A stretch of 64,000 nt of DNA from an uncultured Treponema sp. (GTDB taxonomy: Bacteria; Spirochaetota; Spirochaetia; Treponematales; Treponemataceae), in the NCBI GenBank assembly GCA_934718065.1, contig CAKUZR010000005.1, positions 79,843 to 143,842 of the forward strand, written 5' to 3'. The notes beneath the pieces are model-generated. The model was not told the origin of the DNA, searched no databases, and saw only the letters and a program-made list of their open reading frames with translations. The position numbers and the translations under genes are program-made. Shown here one piece after another: positions 18,668 to 25,592 of this stretch. Numbering within the stretch: position 1 is the stretch's first letter; each line of letters begins with the position of its first letter.

Positions 18668-19498
18668 TTAAATTCCGAGCTTTTTATTGATTTTTTCCCG
18701 GTTTTCAGGATATTCAAAATAGTAATATCCGTGCTCGTTCAAAAATCGGTAGAATTTAACCGTTCTTGAACCTGGAAGAAGATTTTCCGCCTGGTCAAGA
18801 AGCTCCGCGGCTTTCTGCTTGTTTCCGTCTTCAAAAAAACTTTGCGAAAGAAACAGTTTTGCGTAGTAAAGTTCTGCGTCGGTTTTTGCAGCTTTTTCCG
18901 CCGCCAGAAAAGCTTTCATCGCTTTGCCTTTTCCGCCGCCGCTGATTGCCGGAGCATGAAAATACCACTGCGCAATATTTATAAGGCAGAAAACAAATTC
19001 CGGATCATTTTCCAGAGCCTTGTCGTAGTATTTTTTTATTGTAAGCCCTTCGTTCATCGCGGTTGAAAGCGGCAGATACTGAAGGCTGCTGCTCAGAATG
19101 TCGCCGGCTGTAACGTAAAGCCATTTGTTGTGGATTTCTTTTTTATGCTCCTTGAAATACGAGCGGATTTTCCGGTACTGGGCGGTCAGAAACGCCTCCA
19201 GCTCCTTGTTCTTTGGATTCAGTTCATAAAGCGCGTTGTATTTTTCCCATGTCAGGATATTGTTCGCTGAAAGAAGAATTTCCTCGCTCAGGTTTTCAGC
19301 GGTTTCAGGATTGTTTACGTATGCGCTGAATTCATCGCAGGCCTGGGCGGCTTTTTCAAAATCGTCAAAAAGCGCAAGTTTCCATCTGAAATCTGTTATT
19401 TCAGCCATAATTTTTGATTCAAATTCTGTTAATTCCGTATTTGCAAAGCAAAACACGCCGGCAAAAAAAATCATCAAGCCAAAAACAAATTTTTTCAT
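18668..19498 (-). CDS. Secreted TPR-like protein, possibly TRAP T-component (TatT) type
   Basis: 276 residues from the ATG at 19498, where a signal peptide begins (MKKFVFGLMIFFAGVFCFAN); a longer frame to 19567 lacks signal-like order and is rejected. Helical repeats include YNALYELNPKNKELEAF and AKLFLSQSFFEDGNKQKAAE. The stretch AISGGGKGKAMKAFLAAEKA resembles the gene family of TatT, the periplasmic helper of TRAP transporters in Treponema, but no TRAP genes are nearby. TATAAT lies six bases before the ATG with no ribosome site, so the message may be leaderless. First gene of the probable kdgK-eda operon. Confidence 0.6.
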   Translation of the reverse strand: MKKFVFGLMIFFAGVFCFANTELTEFESKIMAEITDFRWKLALFDDFEKAAQACDEFSAYVNNPETAENLSEEILLSANNILTWEKYNALYELNPKNKELEAFLTAQYRKIRSYFKEHKKEIHNKWLYVTAGDILSSSLQYLPLSTAMNEGLTIKKYYDKALENDPEFVFCLINIAQWYFHAPAISGGGKGKAMKAFLAAEKAAKTDAELYYAKLFLSQSFFEDGNKQKAAELLDQAENLLPGSRTVKFYRFLNEHGYYYFEYPENREKINKKLGI

Positions 19499-19504
19499 TA
19501 AGCA

Positions 19505-19510
19505 ATTATA
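19505..19510 (-). promoter_or_regulatory. -10 element of the TPR-kdgK-eda operon
   Basis: TATAAT on the minus strand ends six bases before the ATG at 19498. A possible -35 (TAGTCA) lies 17 bases further upstream but is poor. The geometry predicts initiation of transcription at the start codon. Confidence 0.45.
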
Positions 19511-19526
19511 CAGCAGTTTAAAACAC

Positions 19527-19555
19527 TTGACTATACACAGGCTGAAGTTTTTATT
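19527..19555 (+). promoter_or_regulatory. Candidate promoter of hisC
   Basis: TTGACT, 17-base spacer, TTTATT. It points rightward toward hisC, with about 40 bases of leader and an AAGGA ribosome site before the start at 19601. Confidence 0.4.
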
Positions 19556-19600
19556 GAACAAAAGCATTTATCGCAATAGAATAAGATAAAGGAAAAATTT

Positions 19601-20758
19601 ATGATTTCAACAAGAATGAAGAATCTGCACCCTTACGTTCCGGGCGAACAGCCGAAGGATAGGGTCTACATAAAACTCAATGCAAACGAAAATCCGTATC
19701 CGCCGTGCGGCGAAGTTGTGGACGCAGTTGCAAATTTTGTAAAAAACAATCCGATGAAGCTTTCTCTTTATCCAGATCCGGATTCGCTTGAGCTTCACGC
19801 TGCGATTGCTGAAATGCTGAACAAGACAGGCGGCGTTCTGTGCAATGCAAAAGTTTCCGGAAAAGAAGTTTCGCCTTCTGAAAACGATAAAATTCCTTTC
19901 AAGGTTACTCCGGAAATGATTTATTCTGGAAACGGAAGCGACGAAGTTCTTTCATTTGTTTTCTATGCGTTTTTTGGAAGCGAAAAGCCGCTCGTGCTGC
20001 CGGAATTTACTTACAGTTTTTATCCTGTTTACGCTGGTTTCTACAATATAAAAACGGATATTGTTCCGATGAAGAAAGACTGGTCGCTTGACACGGAAGA
20101 AATGCTTTCCCGGGCGAAAAAAAACGGCTCCGGCCTGATTTTTGCGAATCCGAACGCGCCTAGCGGAATCGGGCTTAGCCGCGCTAAGGTCAGGGAAATG
20201 CTGGAAAAAGCCGATTCTGACCAAATTTTTGTTGTGGACGAGGCTTACTGTGATTTTGGCGGAGAATCCTGCATTCCTTTGCTGGAAGAATTCAAAAATC
20301 TTCTTATAGTAAGGACATTCAGCAAAAGTTTCTGCGGCGCGGGACTTCGGCTTGGCTACATCGTTGCTTCCCCGGAGCTTGTGAATTATGTTACAACCGT
20401 AAAAAACAGCCTGAACCATTTCCCGATTGATTCAGTTGCTCAGTGCGCCGGAGTTGCTGCCTGCAAAAATCCTGATTATTACTGCGGGTGCGCAAGAAAA
20501 GTTGTTGCTGAGCGCGAAAAATTCCAGGATTTCCTGCGCGAAAAAGGCTGGGATTTTATTCCTTCAAAAACAAATTTCGTTCTGGCAAGAAATCCACGGC
20601 TCGGCGGCGAAAAAGTCTACGAGGAAATCAAAAAACAGGGAATTCTTGTGCGCCATTTCAGCACAAAAGGAATTGAAGATTACGTCCGCATTACAATCGG
20701 AACAGAAGAGCAGATGAACGCCCTGAAAAACGCAATCAACGCAATTGATAAAAATTAG
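19601..20758 (+). CDS. hisC: Histidinol-phosphate aminotransferase
   Basis: 385 residues, a class I/II PLP aminotransferase: KLNANENPYPPCGEVVDAV at the N-terminus, YSGNGSDEVLSF, FANPNAPSGIGL, VVDEAYCDF with the PLP aspartate, and RTFSKSFCGAGLRLGY with the PLP lysine. It converts imidazole-acetol phosphate and glutamate to histidinol phosphate; some relatives act on aromatic amino acids. It is not next to other his genes, which is common for hisC. A short insertion near residues 75-100 (VSGKEVSPSENDK) is not in typical homologues. AAGGA ribosome site. Confidence 0.88.
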   Translation: MISTRMKNLHPYVPGEQPKDRVYIKLNANENPYPPCGEVVDAVANFVKNNPMKLSLYPDPDSLELHAAIAEMLNKTGGVLCNAKVSGKEVSPSENDKIPFKVTPEMIYSGNGSDEVLSFVFYAFFGSEKPLVLPEFTYSFYPVYAGFYNIKTDIVPMKKDWSLDTEEMLSRAKKNGSGLIFANPNAPSGIGLSRAKVREMLEKADSDQIFVVDEAYCDFGGESCIPLLEEFKNLLIVRTFSKSFCGAGLRLGYIVASPELVNYVTTVKNSLNHFPIDSVAQCAGVAACKNPDYYCGCARKVVAEREKFQDFLREKGWDFIPSKTNFVLARNPRLGGEKVYEEIKKQGILVRHFSTKGIEDYVRITIGTEEQMNALKNAINAIDKN

Positions 20759-20788
20759 CAGAATATAAATATAATAGAAGGAATTTGT

Positions 20789-21475
20789 ATGAAATTTTTA
20801 GTTTTAACAGATATTCACGGAAACGTTGCCGCGCTGGACAAGCTTGATTTAGAATTCAAGGCTGCCGACGCTGTTATTTTTGCCGGTGATTTTTGCGAAT
20901 GTTTCAAGCCGGAAACTTCAAAGCCGGTTCTGGATGCGCTTGTAAAAAAACATGATGAAATTTATGCGGTTCTTGGAAACTGCGACGAGCCGGAATTTAT
21001 TGAGCAGCTTGAGGACGCCGGAATAAATGCGGAGCGCGTTCTGAATTATACAGGCGGAATCGCTGTTGTAGGTTCGGGCGGAGGAAGCAAATTCACAGGA
21101 AAAACCCCGAATGAGCGCGACGAGGATGAGCTTGTTTCTGATTTTAATATTCTGAACCAGGAAGAATTTAACGGCGACTATTCAAACGTGATTCTTGTGA
21201 GCCATAATCCGCCGAAAGATACAAAATGCGACGCTGTAAATCCGGAGCTTCATGCAGGCTCGGCAAAATTCAGAACTCTTATTGAAGAAAAAAAGCCTCT
21301 TGCCGTAATCTGCGGCCATATCCACGAAGGCGCAGGAATTGACAAAATCGGCGGCACTCTCGTTATGAATTCAGGCTGTTTCGGCGAAAATGGCACATAC
21401 GGAATTCTTGAAGTTGAAAAGCAGAACGGAAGCTGGAACATCAAAAACGCTGAAATAAAACAGATTCAAAAATAA
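20789..21475 (+). CDS. Calcineurin-like metallophosphoesterase
   Basis: 228 residues with the full set of metal-binding motifs in order: LTDIHGN, FAGDFCE, VLGNCDEPE, VSHNPP and CGHIHEG, followed by MNSGCFGENG. This is a two-metal phosphoesterase of the YfcE/Icc-like group; the substrate (phosphodiester or nucleotide) cannot be set from sequence. AAGGAA is seven bases before the ATG and TATAAT lies just upstream. It follows hisC by 30 bases. It is the last core gene before the accessory segment. Confidence 0.88.
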   Translation: MKFLVLTDIHGNVAALDKLDLEFKAADAVIFAGDFCECFKPETSKPVLDALVKKHDEIYAVLGNCDEPEFIEQLEDAGINAERVLNYTGGIAVVGSGGGSKFTGKTPNERDEDELVSDFNILNQEEFNGDYSNVILVSHNPPKDTKCDAVNPELHAGSAKFRTLIEEKKPLAVICGHIHEGAGIDKIGGTLVMNSGCFGENGTYGILEVEKQNGSWNIKNAEIKQIQK

Positions 21476-21506
21476 ATTATTTCCGCCTTCTTATAAATTT
21501 ATTTAC

Positions 21507-21594
21507 CCTGAATGTTGAGTTTTTTGTGAATTCTGAAAGAACGCTTTCGGCATATTTCCAGTTTTCTCAGATGGATTTGGCTCGCGCTTCGCTT
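21507..21594. repeat. Left copy of inverted repeat bordering the accessory segment
   Basis: Begins CCTGAATGTTGAGTTTTT and goes on to about 21594. The same sequence, inverted, occurs at 25160-25244: the outer 21-22 bases are identical apart from one T, and the inner 60 bases are diverged but alignable by eye (shared GAAAG, CAGTTT, GATTT-GGC). Both copies read as short peptide-coding stretches beginning LNVEF. Confidence 0.7.
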
Positions 21595-21620
21595 GTATTA
21601 ATCCGGGTGCTTCGCGCTTT

Positions 21621-21929
21621 AATCGTCTTGATGAGGAAATAAAGAAAGCAATCCAAGAAGGTTTTTCAGAAGCGAACGCTGCTGCAAATGTTTGCCAGGA
21701 TGTTATCCTTGATGCAATAAGCAGAATTCAATTCAATTGGAATATCACGATAAAGGGCGGAGTTGTTATGAGAAGCATTACAAAAGATGATATAAGGAAG
21801 CGAATCGGCTTTGTTTTATCAAATCCAGAGTACAGAAAAAAACTTGCCGCTTCAAAGAAGAACTGGATGGACAGAAGCGATGATGAAGCATGTGACGGAA
21901 TAATCGATTTTTTGAGTCAATTGAAATAA
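21621..21929 (+). pseudogene. AbiEii-type nucleotidyltransferase toxin remnant
   Basis: A 102-codon open stretch with no upstream start codon or ribosome site. Its middle (ISRIQFNWNITIKGGVVM) matches the beginning of AbiEii/AbiGii toxin proteins, just before the nucleotidyltransferase active site. After RSITKDD it jumps to RIGFVLSNPEYRKKL and KKNWMDRSDDEACDGII, which looks like the C-terminal end of the same family. The catalytic core is therefore missing, as if an in-frame internal deletion joined the two ends. It lies immediately inside the left border repeat. No AbiEi antitoxin partner is visible. Confidence 0.55.
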
Positions 21930-22008
21930 TAATAGATTTTCTGCCCTGCATTCGATTCATCTTTTTTATAAGGGAGTTTGACAAATCGAGATTTAAGGAG
22001 GACAAAAC

Positions 22009-22467
22009 ATGAAAATTCATATTATTGGAGCACCTGGAAGTGGAAAATCTTTTCTTGCTGAAAATCTTTCAAAACAATTTTATATACCACATTATGATTT
22101 GGACGATTTACAATGGGATAATGCCGCAAATGATTATGGAACAAGAAGAAATTCGCAGGAAAGGGATGCTCTCCTAAATCAAATTTTGCAAAAAGATGAT
22201 TGGATTATTGAAGGAGTTTATTTTGCGTGGTGTAAACAATGCTTTGAAGATGCTGATAAAATTTATATACTTGATGTTCCACAATATAAATGTATATACC
22301 GAATTGTTCATAGGTTCATCAGAAGAAAGCTAGGCATTGAAAAAGGTAAAAAAGAAAGTTTGAAGTCTTTAATTGATTTACTCAAATGGGCAGATAAATT
22401 CCAGAAAGTGAATTTACCTAAAATAAGAATTTCTTTGGAATCCTATTCCAGCAAGGTGATTGAATAA
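22009..22467 (+). CDS. P-loop kinase-like protein (FlaR/adenylate-kinase-like)
   Basis: 152 residues with IIGAPGSGKSFLAENLS (Walker A at residues 7-15), YDLDDLQWD and IIEGVYFAWC, then FIRRKLGIEKGKK. This matches the small nucleoside-kinase-like proteins annotated as DNA topology modulation protein FlaR. Relatives run to about 165-180 residues; here the frame ends right at the final strand (SYSSKVIE), so the protein may be shortened by a recent stop. GGAGG is seven bases before the ATG. AT-rich codon use differs from the flanking core genes and suggests acquisition from outside. Confidence 0.65.
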   Translation: MKIHIIGAPGSGKSFLAENLSKQFYIPHYDLDDLQWDNAANDYGTRRNSQERDALLNQILQKDDWIIEGVYFAWCKQCFEDADKIYILDVPQYKCIYRIVHRFIRRKLGIEKGKKESLKSLIDLLKWADKFQKVNLPKIRISLESYSSKVIE

Positions 22468-22927
22468 TACAATTCCAATTTGAGGAGCAGCATATTTTAA
22501 TAGGACTTATCAATGAGAATATATTATTTCACTTGAAACATCATGCAATATTGGAAAGGATATTCTTAATTGCAGAGCAGAGTTAAGAAAAAAAGACTGG
22601 ATACATTTTAAAAGGATGATAATATTATTGCTCTGATAGTTTATAGGGAGTAGCTTGACTTCAAAGTTGTGAGTATAAAGAAGATGGATAACGGAATAGC
22701 TGCATGAAGATTAGCACCCGGAAGAAAAATATTTTATGGAAATGAAAAAATCAGAGTACTGCAGATGGCTATGAGAATTTGGTTCAACAGAGACGTTTGA
22801 AAACATAGAACGAAAAAGTAAAAGCGAGTTATCAATGCATAAATTAAAAAAAGAACAAAATGTGTATTGATAACTTAAAATGATAAACGTATAATTCAAC
22901 TATAAAATGAATAGGAATGAGGTTGCT
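22468..22927. other. Decayed intergenic stretch in the accessory segment
   Basis: 460 bases with no intact gene. Several short frames look coding but are interrupted: from 22473 a stretch containing EEQHILIGLINENILFHLKH ends at a stop after AEQS, and a second remnant lies at 22715-22870. No known family recognised and no RNA gene seen. Confidence 0.5.
22715..22870 (+). pseudogene. Fragment of an unknown gene with in-frame stop
   Basis: Reads HPEEKYFMEMKKSEYCRWL, then a TGA, then EFGSTETFENIERKSKSEL and on to a stop. The amino-acid texture on both sides of the TGA is that of one protein, so this looks like a decayed gene. Family unknown. Confidence 0.35.
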
Positions 22928-24157
22928 ATGCTGTTTAAACGTGAAAAATATCTCAAAAGAATAAGACCATTTTATGATGCAGATGATATTATTAAAGTAA
23001 TTACCGGTGTTCGTCGTTGTGGAAAATCTAGTCTTATGAGAACGGTAGAAGAAGAGCTGATAAGTCAGGGAGTAAGTTCAGATAATATTATATATCTTGA
23101 TTTGGATAAACGAGAAAATCGCAAAATTAAAACGGCAGACCAACTAGAACAGTTAATTGATGATAATATTAAAGATAACAAGAAAATGAATTATCTTTTT
23201 ATAGATGAAGTGCAGAATGTAACAGGTTTTGAGGAAGTGTTGAATGGATTTCGCACAGATGGTGATTTTTCAATTTTTATTACGGGCTCTAATTCATATT
23301 TACTGAGCGGAGAACTTGTTACAAAATTAACTGGGCGGTATTTAGAGTTTGAATTATTTACTCTTAGCTTTGATGAGTATTTGCAAATGAAACAATTGTT
23401 TGGGAAAACGGTTGATTCCAATATGACAGTAGAATTCAATAAATATATTTTAGAAGGAGGTTTTCCGCGTACTGTTTTAATTGATGAACCAGAGGCAAAA
23501 CACGCCTATGTTGCAGGTGTTATTAGTGAAATTTTTGAAAGAGATATCAGAAAACGAGTTAAGATTAAGGATGTTGATTCATTTGAAACTGTAAGAAATT
23601 ATATTATCAATAATTTTGGAGCTACGACCAGTATAAAGAGTTTAACCGATTCTCTAATAAAAAATGGTATAAAAATTACCAGACCTACCGTAACAAAATA
23701 TATTCAGACATTAGTGGATGCAAAGATTTTATACGAATGTAATCGCTTTGATATGAAATCTAAGAAATCACTTTCCGGAGAGAAAAAATATTATCTTGCC
23801 GATTTAAGTTTTTACTTTTCCCAGAATACAGATAATAGAATAAATTATGGACCGGTTTTGGAGAATATTGTATTTCTTTATGCCAGAAGTATGAATTATA
23901 AAATAAGTGTTGGCAGGATAGGAAAACTCGAATGTGACTTTATTTTCAGAAATACAGAGGGGGATTATTCATATATGCAGGTGGCATATACAATAATGCT
24001 AAGTAGGGAAACGGAAGACCGTGAATACAGACCATTAGAACATATCAAGGATAATTACACAAAATACGTTGCAACAACAGATTATTCCATACAGAAACGA
24101 AATGGAATACATCATATAAATATAATTGATTATATGATGCAGGGAAAAGAATTTTAA
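22928..24157 (+). CDS. AAA ATPase with C-terminal DUF4143 nuclease-like domain
   Basis: 409 residues from the ATG at 22928, chosen because GAGG lies five bases before it; a start at 22907 has none. The N-terminal ATPase shows ITGVRRCGKSSLMRTV (Walker A), YLFIDEVQNV (Walker B) and FITGSNSYLLSGELVTKLTGR (sensor region, read here as consecutive motifs). The C-terminal part includes FYFSQNTDNRINYGPVLENI and later GKLECDFIF, as in DUF4143 proteins with a PD-(D/E)XK-like fold. Such proteins are common in host-associated anaerobes, often on mobile segments; their function is not established. AT-rich codon use again suggests transfer. Confidence 0.85.
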   Translation: MLFKREKYLKRIRPFYDADDIIKVITGVRRCGKSSLMRTVEEELISQGVSSDNIIYLDLDKRENRKIKTADQLEQLIDDNIKDNKKMNYLFIDEVQNVTGFEEVLNGFRTDGDFSIFITGSNSYLLSGELVTKLTGRYLEFELFTLSFDEYLQMKQLFGKTVDSNMTVEFNKYILEGGFPRTVLIDEPEAKHAYVAGVISEIFERDIRKRVKIKDVDSFETVRNYIINNFGATTSIKSLTDSLIKNGIKITRPTVTKYIQTLVDAKILYECNRFDMKSKKSLSGEKKYYLADLSFYFSQNTDNRINYGPVLENIVFLYARSMNYKISVGRIGKLECDFIFRNTEGDYSYMQVAYTIMLSRETEDREYRPLEHIKDNYTKYVATTDYSIQKRNGIHHINIIDYMMQGKEF

Positions 24158-24234
24158 TAACGCGTGATTATGAACTTTGGAAAAGAAACCAATATGATTT
24201 ACTGAAGAATTGCGAAAGCAGAGGAGGGATAATG

Positions 24235-24687
24235 ATGAAAGAATATCAATATATTATATTAAGAGAAATGCCAGCTATAAAAGAGCAGGCAGCAGAATGG
24301 TTTCACAGCAAATGGGGTGTGCCGAAAGAGGCATACGTAGAATGTATGAATGCATACTTAAATCATGAGACGGAATACGGTTGGTATTTATGCCTTGATG
24401 GCGAGAAAATCATTGGAGGATTGGGTGTTATTGAAAATGATTTTCATGACAGGAAAGACCTTGCGCCAAATGTGTGTGCTGTGTATACAGAGGAAAAATA
24501 CCGTGGCAAAGGAATTGCGGGGAATTTGCTTAATATGGTAGTGGAGGATATGAAGAAAAAAGGAATTTCGCCACTTTATTTAATAACGGATCACACCAGT
24601 TTTTATGAACGATATGGCTGGGAGTTTCTGTGCATGGTGCAGGGCGACGGCGAAGAAGAAATGACGAGAATGTATATTCACAGATAG
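24235..24687 (+). CDS. GNAT family N-acetyltransferase
   Basis: 150 residues from the second of two adjacent ATGs, which has GGAGGG six bases upstream. The GNAT core is visible: WYLCLDGEKIIGGLGVIEND (strands 2-4), VCAVYTEEKYRGKGIAGNLL with the acetyl-CoA-binding RGKGIA loop, then PLYLITDHTSFYERYGWEFL (C-terminal strand and helix). It acetylates an amine of unknown identity. Full length for the family. It lies in the accessory segment between the AAA ATPase and decayed frames. Confidence 0.85.
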   Translation: MKEYQYIILREMPAIKEQAAEWFHSKWGVPKEAYVECMNAYLNHETEYGWYLCLDGEKIIGGLGVIENDFHDRKDLAPNVCAVYTEEKYRGKGIAGNLLNMVVEDMKKKGISPLYLITDHTSFYERYGWEFLCMVQGDGEEEMTRMYIHR

Positions 24688-24736
24688 TGTATAAAATTTC
24701 TAACGGAACTCAATGAAGTTGCAACAAAATACATGA

Positions 24737-24862
24737 CAAAGCCTGTTACGGAAAAGAGTGTATCCAGACAGATTACGCTGGTATCATCACCGGTTGACTA
24801 ATGGAGATATGTGGAATAAGTTCTTTTCCAAGGGCAAGCCATATGGAAGCAACCTTTCGTAG
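24737..24862 (+). pseudogene. C-terminal fragment of an unknown gene
   Basis: A 41-codon stretch after a TGA, with no start codon or ribosome site, reading RVYPDRLRWYHHRLTNGDMW and then NKFFSKGKPYGSNLS to a stop. The rich aromatic content and lack of stops suggest the end of a former gene. The family is not recognised. Confidence 0.3.
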
Positions 24863-24887
24863 ATAGTAAAATCAAAAGCGAAAGGAA

Positions 24888-25196
24888 ATGAATAAAATGA
24901 ACTATGTAACATTGAACAATGGCATCAAAATGCCTATGGTTGGATTCGGAGTATTTGAAATTCAAAAGGAAGAAACCGCAAGATGTGTTTATGAAGCATT
25001 GGAAGCAGGATATAGACTTATAGATACCGCACAGGCTTATTATAACGAAGAAGAAACTGGTGATGGGATTCAGCAGGCAATACAAAAACTTGGTGTCAAT
25101 CGGGAGGATATATTTCTTACAACAAAGGTGTGGGTGACAGAATTTGGATATGAAAAAAACAAAGCATCTCAATCGCCAAAAATCTTCACAAACTGA
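24888..25196 (+). pseudogene. Aldo/keto reductase, truncated to the N-terminal third
   Basis: About 90 residues clearly match the AKR barrel start: LNNGIKMPMVGFGVFEIQ, EAGYRLIDTAQAYYNEEET with the catalytic Asp and Tyr, and REDIFLTTKVWVTEFGYEK with the catalytic Lys. A normal AKR has about 280 residues; here homology stops after FGYEKNK and the frame ends a few codons later. The catalytic His region, most of the barrel and the NADPH-binding C-terminus are absent. The break coincides with the right copy of the border repeat, suggesting that insertion or rearrangement there cut the gene. Start at 24888 or 24897; AAAGGA precedes. Confidence 0.75.
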
Positions 25197-25244
25197 AAAT
25201 CTGCCTGCGCTTTCATTCTTTTCCACAAAAACTCAACATTCAGG
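25160..25244. repeat. Right copy of inverted repeat bordering the accessory segment
   Basis: Inverted relative of 21507-21594. Its outer end (25224-25244) is the reverse complement of CCTGAATGTTGAGTTTTT-type sequence with one base difference. On the minus strand it reads LNVEFLWKRMKAQADFQF followed by VKIFGD and a stop, paralleling the left copy. Confidence 0.7.
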
Positions 25245-25275
25245 CTATATAAAATCCTCCGCAAAATCGCATTAC

Positions 25276-25306
25276 AGTACTGAATTTTATTGAAATTCAG
25301 TACTGA
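25276..25306. repeat. Hairpin/palindrome at the head of the tandem repeat
   Basis: CAGTACTGAATTT and AAATTCAGTACTG form a perfect 13-bp stem around a five-base loop; the overlapping sequence at 25293-25310 is itself an 18-base perfect palindrome centred on AGTACT. Confidence 0.75.
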
Positions 25307-25570
25307 ATTTTAACAAAATTTAGACTGAATTTTATCTAAATCTATACTGAATTTTGTTTAAATCTATACTGAATTTTATCTAAATCTATACTGAATTTTG
25401 TCTAAATCTATACTGAATTTTGTCTAAATCTATACTGAATTTTGTCTAAATCTAGACTGAATTTTGTTTAAATCTATACTGAATTTTGTCTAAATCTATA
25501 CTGAATTTTGTCAAAATTTAGTACTGAATTTTATCTAAATTTAGTGCTGAATTTTATCTAAATTTAGTGC
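25278..25570. repeat. Tandem repeat, about 13 units of 22-23 bp
   Basis: The core CTGAATTTT recurs at 25280, 25303, 25325, 25347, 25369, 25391, 25413, 25435, 25457, 25479, 25501, 25524 and 25547, so the period is exactly 22 bases through the middle and 23 at the ends. The consensus unit is ACTGAATTTTGTCTAAATCT plus TA. Units are 85-100% alike and edge copies are most diverged. There are no unique spacers, so it is not CRISPR. It fills the gap between the truncated reductase and the end of the FGE-like gene. Confidence 0.95.
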
Positions 25571-25592
25571 CTGCGGCGAAAATGCTGATTTT

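Noticed and set aside
22772..22774. In-frame TGA as a recoded selenocysteine codon
   Set aside because: The fragment has no start, no known selenoprotein motif and other stops nearby; decay is simpler.
24798..25226. Cysteine-rich open frame of 142 codons on the minus strand
   Set aside because: Antisense to the reductase fragment, whose homology is clear; it only partly overlaps the border repeat and has no promoter or ribosome site.
25278..25570. CRISPR-like array of regular repeats
   Set aside because: Repeats are directly adjacent without unique spacers and no cas genes are nearby, so it is a simple tandem repeat.
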